Of a stretch of 64,000 nucleotides of DNA, positions 25,190 to 37,819 are shown piece after piece. Both the position numbers and the translations under genes were made by a program. Source of the stretch: Polytrichum commune (taxonomy: Eukaryota > Streptophyta > Polytrichopsida > Polytrichales > Polytrichaceae); NCBI GenBank assembly GCA_950295325.1, contig OX485804.1, positions 21,266,001-21,330,000 of the forward strand, read 5' to 3'. The notes beneath the pieces were generated by a model. That model had not been told where the DNA came from and did not search any database. It saw nothing but the letters and a program-made list of their open reading frames with translations. Position 1 is the first letter of the stretch; each line of letters starts with the position of its first letter.

Positions 25190-25530
25190 CTCGGGGGGGG
25201 GGGGGGGTAGTCATTGGTTGGAGTAGCAGTATACGTGCGAACAAATGATAGGGTATTTTAAAAACATGGGGGCAAAAAATTATAAATGGACTTAAGAGTA
25301 ATATAGGATATCAAAAATGGCACTGGACATCTTTAAAGTACTATAGGGTATGGAATAATAGGTAATTTGGAATTATAAGTAATGCAAGCCATTTTTCTAT
25401 TAACCCAAAGTAGAAATTTACATAATGATAGCATGTGAAAAAAAGAAGAGAATTGAAAGTAATACCCCCTATAAAATAGTGGTTGTTCGCACCTATATCC
25501 TTAACTTTTTAACACACTGCCTCCCCCGAG
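25190..25530 (+). mobile_element. hAT-type MITE (family A), with 8-bp target duplication
   Basis: A 341-bp element with ends CTCGGGGG and CCCCCGAG. It is flanked by the perfect 8-bp direct repeat GTTGACTC at 25182-25189 and 25531-25538, the target size of hAT transposons. A G run follows the left end. Internal words AAAGTACTATAGGGTATGGA and GCAAGCCATTTTTCTATTAA identify relatives at 51360-51850, 54540-54800 and (inverted) 56473-56827. It has no coding capacity. Confidence 0.85.
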
Positions 25531-25538
25531 GTTGACTC

Positions 25539-27178
25539 CTATCAATAATTGGCATTCCAATGCAAACTTCGTATGAACTTCAATGATGTTTGTTTTGATA
25601 AAAATGATTTTTTAGTTGATGTTTGTGTAAAAACAAGCTTTGTCCTCACATCCACTGTTTAGTTTTACATTTGGACATTCTTTGAATTATAGAGATTTCT
25701 TTACATATTTATGGTTAGAAATATGGGACAATTTATATACTCCAAATGCAAGGTGGCTAGCTTATTATGGTTTGCGTATTTTGGTGTGAGGGTTTGTGGA
25801 GATTTTCAACTATTGACTGGTTCCCATCTAGTGGAGCACATAAGCATCCCTTCCTTCAATTGTTATATTTAAAGAATCTAAGGGATTATTCATGCCCCTT
25901 TTCCCCCTTGAAATAGCTCATCTCCCAAGATTCTATGGATGAATCCCCTTCTAACCTCAAAACTTGTCCATGAATTCCATAACCAAGATTAGGTGACATT
26001 CACTTGAAACAACCCTTGCATAGGCTTGGGAAGTTAAGAGAACATGATATTTGTGAAAACATCACATGGCATGAAAAAATGTCACAAATGTCATTTTCTC
26101 GAATACAAGGAAGGCTTGCTTGAATTGGTCTTTGGAGGCAGCTTTGCCAACTACATCTAGATGTAATTACAAAATGCCAATAGCATGTGCAAGTGATAAC
26201 AAGGAAAGAGGTCTTTTTATATCGTGAATGTTATGTTCTTTATTGTTACTTCAAACACTCTTAATAACAATCAAAACATAACATTCATGATATAAAGACT
26301 TCTAATTTACTCTATAAACTTCTGCCTACATAGAATTAGTTTCAAAATGCAAACTTTTCCAATGTTGAAATGCACTCCACAAAACTAGAAACGGATCGGC
26401 CTTGAAAACACAAACATCACATGTGAATGTGACATTTTCACGAATACTTTGTTAAAGTTAATAACCTAGATGATCATCTAATAACCCAAACATAACATTA
26501 TTTAGATGAACTTTGGTGTTCAAACGAGGTGGCTCCAGCAAACCCTGCTTATTTTCCACATTCAATATGAATCCTGCCTGCAAATCCGAATCCTAGCCAT
26601 TAATTGGGAATCATTCCTAGTAAAAAGGGCCCCCACATAATAACTTAGTAAAATCTGAACAATGGTATGGAGAGTCTTCACTTTGACAATGAATAGGATA
26701 TTCGTAGGAGCTCCAAAATTATGAGAAATCCCTCCAGCAAGCCCTGGGGGAGAGTTGCATAATTGAGCTGAGTCCTTAGAAAAATTCCAAACAAGCCTCA
26801 AAATTCCTCGAAATTCTACCAGGTGAAGCATCAGTTGATTCATACCTCAGCTGACCCGAGCGTAAGGTACATGCACGTGCTACGATATAATTGCCTGCAA
26901 CCCTAAATGTTCTGGACACAGCCTTTCCGTGCTTGGGCCATACCCTTTAAGAAAGCACGAGTAGAAGGCATTTGCATTGTATTGCTTTGCATTGTATCGC
27001 TGATTTGTGTGGCAAGTTGTGAGGTCTAAGAGTTAGTGAGTGCCGCAAGTGTAGCTCTTGCATTTGCTCATGCCTTGAAGGTTGCGAGCCTATTTGGAAG
27101 CAGGACCTGCTCTTGGTCCTCATCTCAGTAGTTTCATATGTGTGTGCCCACGACCTTCCGTTGCCCACCATTCTCTAA
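25539..27178. other. Gene-free stretch
   Basis: No recognisable protein or RNA gene. Two TATGATATAAA/TTTATATCGTGAATG blocks near 26215-26300 are inverted relative to each other. Confidence 0.4.
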
Positions 27179-27304
27179 CATTGCCACTTGGTAGGATGAC
27201 ACCAAAACCATCCCGACAAGCGTTGCGAGTAGTGCAAACGAGATCAATAGCAAGGTTTGATCCGGCGATCTGTAATATTGGTGTAATCCTACCAAGTGGC
27301 AATG
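27179..27304. repeat. 25-bp inverted repeat around a 76-bp loop
   Basis: The left arm CATTGCCACTTGGTAGGAT plus GACACC (27179-27203) is the inverse of 27280-27304 with one mismatch. Outside the arms a CTCTAA/TTAGAG pair extends the stem with a 1-nt offset. The loop is more G+C rich than its surroundings. It could be a tiny MITE or a structured RNA; nothing decides. Confidence 0.7.
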
Positions 27305-27649
27305 GTTAGAGCATGTTGGGTGGTGACATGTCATTTATGAAGATTGCCATGTTTGCGGTGGAAGCTTGACAATGGGCGGAGCAGTCCTTGAGCAAGAGCT
27401 CGAATGGTGAGAGTCAACAAAGCTTTTGGGAAAATGATCCTATTGCTGTTGCCATCCGGCACATGGCGACCTTTGAGATCCTGGTAAAGCTTGTGTGTAC
27501 AGGCGCAAATCAAGAAGCTAGCTGGATGGTGAAGGTTTAACATCAATACTAACCCTGCAAGCACCGAAGTGGAGTCATGGCTTGAAGTTTGGCAATGTGA
27601 AAGTTTAGGATTGAGAAGTTTGAATTTTGTTATCACGCATGTATAAAAG

Positions 27650-29503
27650 AGATGCTTGGGTATGCACTGTGCAGGTTGTTGAAAGGATTCAAGTTTCTGT
27701 GTGCAGGTGATCTGTTAGAATTTCAAGTAGCTAGAGCACCTTTTCCTCCAATGTCTAGCAGTTTTCGATGATTGCCCCGGACCTTGTAACTTTGAGCATG
27801 TGGTATGACTTCAGTGGCTAACCAAGTAATTTAGATTGTGTATCTAACAAGAACAAAGGTTTTTTAGGTTTGCTGTTGAAGCTGGTTGGTGTTGGGCTGA
27901 CCTGCCTCTTGCTAATGGTTATGGGATGCTTGCATCAGCCACTTCACTTCAATTTGATGTCTTCGATTTGGTAAGTTTTGAGCCCTCCAAGAATATTTAT
28001 TCATGTCATGTAATTGGAGGGCTTTCTTTGTTTGTGCATCATGTCTACTAGTACATGTCATCTCCCAATCTAAGAGTTACAAGGGGTTTGTCTTTCTGGA
28101 TCTCCTGGCCATGGCCTCTCACAAGCAGCCCTTCTCCAAGTGTATGTGTAACTAATCTCCTGATTGCAGCTCCTTGTGATGAGTTTTCCTCGGATCTGTT
28201 AATTCATCCTCCAATGTTCATCCCGACAATGTCTCAATCTTGGCTACAGTGTGATTTGGTGCACAATCAAGTTTTCAGTTCTGTGGAGATCATAGTTATC
28301 CTGTCTCTAGGTCACTAGTCTTAATATGTGTGCACTAGTGTAATAGCACAACACTGGAATGTAATATGCTATACTTCAAGTGGCCATGAGAGTTGATTGG
28401 TTTCCTCAAATTTAACTTTAGAAAGTGGTTGTATGGCAGTGAAACTGCACATTGGGAGATATATTGTGATTCCTTGGGCTCTTCATTCACAAGCGTGGTT
28501 TAATAATCAGCTTGTGGTTAACTTGTGTTGGCAATTTTTGTTTTGTGTGCACTTGCTTCAACATTTTGTAACTGAGACATGAGCTGTCTGGGCCCTTGTC
28601 ATTTGGAAAGCATAGTTTCGTCAAGTACTTTTTCATGTAAGAAATAAGTAGGTATGGATGATACTCACCTCCATATAACTGATTTGTGCCAATCATATGA
28701 TATGCTCCTCAAGCCTCAGTGGGTGCTATACATCCCAGCAGTAACTTGTCATGGGAGACATAATTTGAAATACTGTCAGTGTCCTTGAATGATATCTTGA
28801 ACTTTGAAATGTCAACCTTTCCGATTCCACATTTTGCAAATAATAACTAAATCATGTCTTTGTGGCTTAGTTTTGTAGGTCATGTGCAGTATACTCTAAT
28901 CACATTTTTGAAGGACTGCAAAGCATGCTCCCATTTAGTAGAGGGCGGGGCTGCAGTTTTTAATTCGGATCATCTAGAGCTTGGCCTGCCCACCACATGT
29001 TGATCCAAGTCAAAAATTCTAGCCCGTTCCTCCACCACTTGAAACTCCATTAAATCTACAGAGATCCAGTGGTCCTGATCACATTCAGGCTGCCTAATAT
29101 CCTCATGATGATCTTAGTCATGAAGTCTAGCTCCATCCTCCGCAACTAAAGATTTAACTAAATTTACAAACATCCAGCAAATCAAGCCCATCGACCCCTG
29201 GCTGCGCTGAATAACATATCGTTGAAGGCTCCAAACTATCTTCACATTTAGTAGAGGAGGGGGCAAAGTTCTCCTAGCATCAGAATGAATCATCTAGAAA
29301 TTGGCTTGCTTCCAGGCTATGTCATGATAGTCTTGGATGCCATGATTCATTTGCCCCATCCTCCGACTTTGGAAGAAAAACAAATACTAGGCATTGAACG
29401 AATTCATACAATTACAGAAGTACATTTCAAAGGTCAGTTTAAGAAGAATTTTTAGGGTATCAGCAGGTATTGGTGTTCAATTCTTGACATTCACTTTCTA
29501 CAC
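27650..29503 (-). repeat. Long dispersed repeat, minus-oriented copy
   Basis: Inverse counterpart of 10252-11490. It is longer, so it carries an insertion or the other copy a deletion. The CCCCATCCTCC/GGGCGGGGCT module is repeated at about 28945, 29135, 29255 and 29355. No protein family is recognised. Confidence 0.65.
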
Positions 29504-32500
29504 GCAAACTTTTGACATCCTCCTGCACTCGTATAGGATGTGAGGATATGGAGAGTGTGTCTTTGCGATTCTTTATGATTGATTAAATTAAACAGAGTTC
29601 AACAAAGTTAAAGGAATTTTTTTTTGGGTTGAATGTAACTTGGTCCCACTCTTCTGAACGTCTATGATTATATTGTGGTAAAGTCAGGATGATTTTTCTT
29701 TCATTCAGATCAGAATTGGACCAGAACTTGCAAATCAGGAAAAGTTTATATTCCCACAACATTCCATACTTATGTACACACAGGTTTGCCAATGCTGCTG
29801 ACATGTAATCCTCACACATTCTGGTTCTCGTGATTTTCAATGATTTTAACCTTAATATTTTAAGGCTTGATCATATGAAATGACAATACCCATCCTCTAG
29901 TTTTGCAAATATTTTACTGAAATTTCTAAACTTTGGATAAAGAGAATGTCAATGGAGTTCAATCTTGCCCTTGAGTTTAATCGTTAGGCTACTAGTAGGT
30001 GGAGATTTAACTCAGCTTCAGCAACTCTTGAGACTTGCAGTTTTGATTCTGCAAACAAAAATATATGGCCACCAATATTCATTCATAGAATCTTGCAGAA
30101 TTTCAAAATTCAGGAAACGAGAAAAACAAAGAAGTCGTTTGAGATACTACCCTTCACCAGAGGAGTCAACCTGGTTCAAATAATTCACGTAGTACATATT
30201 ATAATTGCAGTCCAGCATTGTACTAACTGAAAAAGCTGAATGACTGCCAAGTTGCCAACCCTTAAAAGCTGGCTAATTAAGTTCACAGGGGGCTTGACGA
30301 GAATAATAATAAAATTGCTTATTTATACTCCATCTTTAGTCGTTTCTTAAAGAAGCAACCTGCCATAGAATATTTTAATCCTTTTAGCGAGGTAAATTCT
30401 CCATTTAAGTACTAAGTTGAAGTCCATATTTATGGTATAAATATGGTCAAGTGCATCATATAATTTAGCATATAGTTCTATGCAATATTTTGTATTTTGG
30501 GCCACTAGTCTTACGCATGATCAACTCTTATGCCAATAAGTTGATAAAGAAATTTTGGACTTCCTGGTCAATTCCAGACTGAACTATCATTGCATGTCCG
30601 CTATAATGTCTTCACTATGGTCCCAAATATTTGTGCACAATCTTCAATAATAAGTCAGTTGGAGTTGTTCTAGCATTAATGTCAAAACTCATCATGTATG
30701 GGAGGGAGTTCTAACAATAAGGAGTGAGATTTAAACTAAGAATATCCAATCCCTAGGGTGTCAAGATGTAAGAAGCAATGACATTAAGGAGGTTGATACA
30801 TGAGAGTTTATAGTGTATTGCATGGGAGACTCAACAATTTAAATAAGGTACATTAGACTGTGTTATTTGGATACACTTTTTAATGGGGCACCTATATGTG
30901 ATTAGTATGTATTAGCTGATTCAAGATCAAAGAACAAACACCATGTAGACACATACTTTAAAAAAAATTGAACTATATCTTCAAATTTCATTAACTACTC
31001 CATACTCAACAATGGACACAATTGAGAGGAGGTCCTATGTATTCTATCAAGGAATCACAAAGCATGCACTTGTAATAACCATAGCTAAATAAAGGGGTCC
31101 AATTTTTATTGATGCTTCAACTATAGATTTGTTGAATCATGCAACACAAGTTTTATTGTGTAAATCTAATCAGTAGATGTGGGTCCACACTCAAGCTCTT
31201 ATGTAGCTAACCTGATAGTTAGCTATTGGAGTCATCTTTTTTCTTACAGTTCACGGTTTTATTTTGGGGTTGCCCCACCCCCCCCTTTCTTTTCTGACTT
31301 CATTTATTTATTCATATATATTTTTATAAAAAACTGCGGGGGAGGGGGGGGGGGTGCGGGTTAGGGGGAAAGGGGCGGTGATGATTTTTTCTTCCACATA
31401 ACATTTGATGGAAGGATGACATTTAAGGGATTTTACATGATGAGCAAATTGAGTTTTAACATAATTCAACAACTTAAATGAATGGCATTCATTTTTCATA
31501 TTCATTCTAGATCTGCACCATAGCGTTGCATAATGCTATGGGTGCTAACCTACTTTTCTACATCACAATATGGCTTGTGTAATCATACTCACCATACTCA
31601 CACATATATGATTTCTATCTTATATAACATATCAGTGTTATTCCACACTATCTGTCCGCGATTCACCAATATACAAGTCCACCTCTTACAACTACAACCC
31701 ACACAAGCACCACCAAGAAACACCGGCCCATACACAATAGAAAAATACCGCATCTCAAAGAAACAATCATATTGACTGCATCAAAAACTAGCAAAATGCC
31801 AATTGATACAAACAAAATTGATCCCACAACCTAGCACACTAGCCTCATCACTCCTATCCAAAAATCCCATAAGACCTTGTTAAAACACCATCATGCAGTT
31901 GTTGCAACCCTTGCTAGCATCCCTTAACAATCTTGACCATTTCTCAATTCTAGCAAGGGTCATGTGCTCTAACCCTTCGCATTCCACCCATGCGAATGGT
32001 TAGCCCCCCATACCGCGGACCTCTTAGCTCATAGGTGGGTGGCCAACTCTCTTATACTTGCATTTGGGACTCTCCCCTTAATCGGTAGCCAATGGTTAGA
32101 TGTGGACTTCCATCCATGAAAATCCAATCTTTAGTTGAGCATCGCGTTGCTAGAGCAACACTATAACAACCCGAATCATACTAGGCAACTATACCCCCAC
32201 ATTGGGCCTTCGCCCGTGAAGGCCGTGCTATTTGGCCTCGGGTGGGTTCAGTCAGCCACGTCGCCTCACCCATATAAGCCTCTTGGACTTTGGGCAAGGC
32301 CCCTACCCCACCGTCAAAAAACCTTTTGTCTCTCTCCTAAGGGTTGAGGCCAAGGAACCTCTAGCAGCTTCAAACCACCATAACTTCTTCTTACAATCTT
32401 TGATGCAATCAAGAAACCACTCTATCAACATCTTCTCTTTGCATAGATGCCGATGAATTCCTCACTTATCTTATTTAGGCAAGTACTGAGGAAGTTATGG

Positions 32501-33734
32501 TTGCTCAAACCTAGGCAATCCAGGGCACCACTCCTAGGTTATTGTTGTTCCAAGGCAATGTCCCTAGGCTGTGCCCCATTCATATTGCCATATATCCTAG
32601 CTCAGCTCACACCTCCGATTGAAATGTTCTTGAGCATTTTGGAATTCAAACGACATAAGCTACTCAAAACTCATGGCTTTACCCTCGTGACTCCAAATCT
32701 TCGTGGGTGGGAGGCGTTCCCAACTCTCAAGGCCTTCACCCACACTAAGATCATTTGGGCCCTCGCACCAATGGCGCCACAAGTCCTCGCACAATGGGTG
32801 TCACTCTGGGGTCCCTTTTGTACCCATGGTGTTTCAGGCACTTCTCATAAAGAGGTGTGCGACACCACCCCACACCTTCAGACCACCTCACAACATAGCA
32901 AGGCATCCCCCAAACCAAAAACAACCAAACAAAAAATAGCAAATCAATGCAAACACAACACACATACAACTTTGATCCCTACAAGGTACCAAAACCGCCA
33001 CCCATGTCATACGGATCGCCACTCCTTCCACCCACATTCTGCCACCTTCAATCACATACAAATACCAACAAACTTAGCAACCAAAACACCATCACCAAGC
33101 CTACCAATCACCAAGGATCATGATAGAAATGTGTACTTGCCACTCCCGACCTTATCATCACCACAAACACTAGGGATTTCACCGCTTAGGACAACCTCAA
33201 CCACAACATGTTGGATAACCAGCTGGACAACCCCCACCCCTGTACACCTGCATTAGACTACCGAAACCCTCCCTGAAGGCCCTTCTTGCCCGACATCAAC
33301 TCCCATTCATGAAGTCAATACTTTACCATTGGACCCTTCATAGCCATGACCTCGACAACAATCTCAACATCAACCCACCTCACAACCATCCCCACATGGG
33401 TATCAACAACCCCAACATACAACACACTACAAAACTTGTACTTGTAGTCACCACCAACAAAAAAGACCCCGTAGCAAAAAATGGCCAACAAAGGCATGAT
33501 CACCAAGACTTATGAGAGAAAAGTGCAAAGCCGCCATATCAAGCAAACATAGCCCAAGCAACCCTGAACAATCAACAACAATACAACGTCAAACATGCAA
33601 AAAACAAGTAGGCACTACTAGCCCAACCTCACACCAAGATGAAGACATCAACATGTAATTGGAGGCACTAACACTTGAACATGGTGGTAGCCCTAAAAAA
33701 AACACGGCCTTACTACTATCACTTGCCTAACTAC
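29504..33734. other. Gene-free stretch leading into C/A-rich LINE territory
   Basis: 29.5-31.5 kb is AT-rich without genes; a C run and a G run lie at 31270-31285 and 31338-31353. From about 31.65 kb the plus strand becomes markedly C- and A-rich, like the LINE remnant downstream. A 269-codon plus-strand frame at 32447-33256 is Thr/Pro/His-rich after its first half. It may be the worn first ORF of the LINE, but no reverse-transcriptase YADD-type motif is found, so I do not call it. Confidence 0.35.
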
Positions 33735-34881
33735 AACAAAAGATAAAGTTCCTCAACACAATCATTTGCCTGGGCATCAAATATGCCTTTTATGCCACCC
33801 CCTTTTCTATCCCAGACATCAAGAAACTGGATAAACTCCTCATCAAACTCACAAAATCCATGTGTAGCATCCCCAAAGACTTCCCTGACATCCTTGTCTA
33901 GCTACACTGCGAAACGTTTGGCACTGAAGCATTCTCCTACTCTCAAAATGTACCACTACACTAGTCAACAACTCACACATATACTTATGACATATGTTCA
34001 TTAGGCTAGATATACCAAGGAATAGTGGAAACTATAGCCAACAAATATATAACCAACACGCATACGCATTATTAAAGAATTCCAAGATAAATACCATGCC
34101 AAATTTAAAATGTTAAAAAATGCACTTCTACAAGTCACTATTGTCTTCCCACCAAACACATACCACACACCATCTCCCATACAACACGCACCATCACCTC
34201 CCACAACCCTTAACTCTACCTCACATCCAAGGTATAACACAACTACGCAATCCCTAGGCACCCCTGTCTCATACATTTCTAGTTTTTAAATTCACATACA
34301 AAAAAGACAAATCGAGAGCCAAGCAACATACCCATAAATGTCAAAGATTAACATGGCTATGGGAAACATACTCACTCTATAAACCCATTGAACCACACAC
34401 TCTCCCACCTATACAAGACTTTGCCATGGCAATTGTCCTCCTCATTAACTGATATATCAAACCACTTCCAATACACGAACCACCCACCACCCACCACCCC
34501 CTCATCCATAACCACCACACATTTCCATCATTAATTCTAAACAAACCCATACAAACCTGCCAAATCACACACTCATATTTCTTCAGTCCACTCACATGTC
34601 CCATGTAATTAACTTATCACATTACCACTTCCCATATGAAAGAGATGTAATCTTTGGCTCACAAGAACCAACCTTCTCCATTCAATGGAAAGGACGTGAG
34701 TACACCCATATAACAACCCTAGACATACTCCCAAAATTTATCAAATGAGCAAGGCTAGCAGTACAAACCAATCACAGCTCCAGTACAATTATTATCATCA
34801 CACATGATGATTGAACAAACAATCCAACCAACTCGCTTCAACAACCACACATAACTCCTATACTTACTATCCCACCCCTCA

Positions 34882-35640
34882 GATAGATAGATAGATAGAA
34901 ACTCCGGTCCCAATTTAAGGGGCCGGCGTGAATGAAGTGTTCGTTCGTATTGTCAAATGACCCGATGCCCGCCATACAAGGGGAAATTTGGACAGTACTA
35001 CTCTCCCCTTTCGAGGATGGACACTATAGTAACCGGAAGACAAATAAGAGTAACCCACCGTAGTTGTTAGCAAGTAATTACGTTTGTGTTATAGTATAAG
35101 TTGTGGTTTGTTGTGTTGGTGGTCGCCAAGTCATGTTTCCTCGGTTGGTTGAGGGAGCAGGATGTTTGTACTACACTTAGACGGTCCGGGTTCGATTCCC
35201 GTTGAGTCTGTTTGATCGTTTAGTGTGTTATACATGACTTGGTGCTGCTAGTGATTTATAGGTAGGAAAATTGTATCAACCAACCGGCTCCTACCCATCT
35301 TCCTCAGCTATTGGTGTACATATTGTTCAATAAATAATGGTCATCATTATGACCCCTTTTCTTATTCTATTGGTATTGCTTGGTTGTTTTCAATACGTCT
35401 TTTATGTAGAAGGATTGAACTAGCATATTGTATGGCAATAGTGTTTATTTCTTTGAATGTATGTTTTACAAAATTTTCAGGTAGTTTAAATGTTTGTTCA
35501 AGTTGTTTCATTGACGGGGCGTGTGTGGTTCCTCTAGCTCTAGCCGTAATGACTATAAGTGGATCTATTTTCTAGCCTTGCTGAGTGATGTCATTGATTA
35601 GTGGTTGATCTTTTTGAATTTTATTGTTAATTGTATCGTG
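34882..35640. mobile_element. 759-bp retro-type insertion with 12-bp target duplication
   Basis: The perfect direct repeat TCCCACCCCTCA occurs at 34870-34881 and 35641-35652, flanking DNA of quite different composition from the C/A-rich LINE around it. The left end is a GATA tetranucleotide run, which would be a (TATC)n tail if the element lies on the minus strand. A 12-bp duplication plus a simple-repeat tail fits LINE-mediated insertion of a SINE-like element. Inside is a perfect pol III B-box (GGTTCGATTCC, 35189-35199) on the plus strand, which does not fit a minus-strand SINE neatly. No protein is encoded. Confidence 0.8.
35127..35243 (+). ncRNA. tRNA-like pol III promoter module inside the insertion
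   Basis: An A-box-like GGTTGGTTGAGGGAGC (about 35143-35158) and a perfect B-box GGTTCGATTCC (35189-35199) sit about 40 nt apart, enclosed by an 11-bp inverted repeat (CCAAGTCATGT at 35127 and its inverse at 35233-35243). There is no proper acceptor stem or anticodon arm for a working tRNA. It is more likely tRNA-derived sequence. Confidence 0.4.
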
Positions 35641-35876
35641 TCCCACCCCTCACTTTACAATACACCAAAACATTGCCCTTCCCCACATACAAAGAATCCC
35701 TACTCACCTCCATTCTAATACTCTCCCACACATACACCATCCCACAAATACCCACCTTCCTCCAACAACTCTCTACAACATCCCTCCCCACTTGCACCAC
35801 CTACCCCACCCCACCCACTCTCCATACAAGTAGAACATACATCAAAATCCCTAAAGCATGGCACACATGTAACCTC

Positions 35877-35898
35877 CCCCCCTCCCCCCCCCCCCCCC
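35877..35898 (+). repeat. Poly-C tract, one T near its start
   Basis: C run just upstream of the RNase H part of the LINE remnant; a source of frame slippage. Confidence 0.85.
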
Positions 35899-37433
35899 GC
35901 AGATGGAGAAGAAAACATAATATCGTAGGAGCCGGAATTTTGAATGGACCACTGCAAGTCAATATTGTTGCTCGCCTACGTGAATACCCCAATATTCTCA
36001 TAGCAAAATTATACATAATCTTGATTGCTGCGGAACACACCAAAACACTCCCAACAAATACATTCATATTTACAGACAATCTCAACAACATATATCTTCT
36101 TCTCAATCACATAAGAAACCCATCCTCCCAATATAACCACCCAGATAAGCTCTTCATAATCTATAAATACACTAAAAACCTCCCACCACAATATCATCAT
36201 CCGCAAAGTTAAAGCCCACACAAACATCATTGGAAACAACGAGGCTAATGCATTGGCCAAACAAGGACAAAATAACCGTGCAGTGTAGAAACTCCTTTCC
36301 ACCTCATTAGACATCAAACATTGTATTGGTTGTCTACCCCCCCAACATCCACATAACATGACGGCTCAGTCCGCAACTTGAACTACATAGCAAATGAGTA
36401 CGTAAGTGCACTTATTTCCCATGCAAAGAATAAAATACCCAATATAGACAAATAGCTCTCCAACACAAACACACACATAAAATGGTCAAATATCTTTTGG
36501 GAGCCCCCTAGATTACTGATGCGCAAATTACACAAATCCTCAACTTTGGATATGGAAGATACTTTGGGAACTACCCCAAAAAACACATCCTCAAACAAGA
36601 CATATTTCCAACATTTAACCTATGCACATCCCACCAAAATGACACATGTCTCCACCTACTATCATGTTGCATCAATAAACACATAAACAATCTAAGGACA
36701 AATCGCCATAATAAAGTAGTACACACACTAGTGAACAGACTACTAGCCCACCCCACAACCCATTGCTTTACCCTAATTAAAGCCGGTGACATTAAAGACC
36801 ACACACCTGATAACAACATAGCCTCATGACTCCTCCCATGCACATTCTATCTACCAAGATGTTAAATACCAAACTCAACTTAGACCCGATATATTATCCA
36901 TCTTAGGAGCCCCACCTATAGATAAACCACCCTTCACACCCAACCCAAACTTGAATACACAAATAATTGAATTCACTTATTGCAATGATAAATTCCCTTT
37001 AGAAGCCGCCAACCGAAAATTTGATAAATACGCCATTCTCTACCCACTCCTATACCAACTAGGGTGGATTGTACTATGACCCATTATGATCACAGAAGGA
37101 GTTAGGGGCACTAAACATACAACAATTGTTAAGCTCCTTCAACACCTACAAATCCCCAACTCCAAAAAATCCATAAACTAATGGAGTCCTTCTCCCAAAT
37201 TGCTATAGGGTACCTTGCACACATAATCCAAACAAAAGGAAGCTAGAAAAGAAACAAGCCCTGGTCCAACTTGAATAAACACACTAACTAATTGTAAAAC
37301 CCAAAACTAACATAAAACACATAGCCCTAACACTAACTTATGAAAATAAGCACTAAGCTGCCCCCACTCTCATGTTGACGTGGACATGAGAGGGGGTCCG
37401 GTGAACGGACATGTGAAAGTAAAAGACTATGAC

Positions 37434-37652
37434 ATTCCTTTTTCTTTTCTTTTTAGTAACTTAAAACGTTGGAGAGAATGGACATGGGCTTAAGTTAGCA
37501 GCTATTGGCACCTTAATTTCATTTTGAACCCTAATTTCAACACGGGTAGATCACTCCTTGTCAAATTGAACACCACGTGCGGACAAAGTTTGCTACCCCT
37601 ATATTACATGCCATATATAATTTTAAAATTTATGATTTTTTTTCTACATATA
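37434..37652 (+). repeat. Near-identical direct repeat, copy A (left)
   Basis: 219 bp that match 62296-62515 with, by eye, one C/T substitution (AAACGTT against AAATGTT) and one T in a T-run. The first 107 bp are flank and the last 112 bp are the left part of the MITE that is complete at 62403-62813, inserted at the same position. Copy A is therefore a truncated duplicate of copy B or of a common source. It stops exactly where a TATA/GTGTATAAATG minisatellite begins. Confidence 0.92.
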
Positions 37653-37815
37653 GGTGTATAAATGTATATGTGTATAAAATGTGTATAAAAATGTGTATAA
37701 ATGTATATGTGTATAATGCCTTATAATTGTATATGTGTATAAATGTGTATAATTGCTTATAATTGTATATAATGTATAAATGTATATGTGTATAAAATGT
37801 GTATGATTGCTTATA
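37653..37815. repeat. GTGTATAAATGTATAT minisatellite
   Basis: Imperfect tandem units of GTGTATAA and ATGTATAT between the left direct repeat and the 3' end of the FCP1-like unit. The minus-strand frame running through it (Tyr/Ile/His-rich) is an artefact. Confidence 0.85.
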
Positions 37816-37819
37816 AATC

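Larger units (their letters stand above)
33735..37080 (+). pseudogene. LINE (non-LTR retrotransposon) remnant with RNase H domain
   Basis: Read in changing frames on the plus strand. At 33735-33970 a post-RT region contains GIKYAFYATPFSIPDIKKLD and later PKDFPD with FGTEAFS. At 34640-34810 there is FSIQWKGREYTHITTLDILP. At about 35990-36272 lies the RNase H domain, with AEHTKTLPTNTFIFTD followed, after a one-base frame change, by KAHTNIIGNNEANALAKQG. At about 36615-36690 is a Cys/His region (LCTSHQNDTCLHLLSCC), and further coding-like sequence reaches 37080. Many stops and frame changes show it is dead. The order thumb, RNase H, Cys/His fits LINEs whose RNase H follows the RT. The RT core itself was not found. 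It is interrupted by the insertion at 34882-35640. Confidence 0.75.

Noticed and set aside
35127-35243. A functional tRNA gene
   Set aside because: The A and B boxes are present, but there is no pairing acceptor stem, D-arm or anticodon arm.
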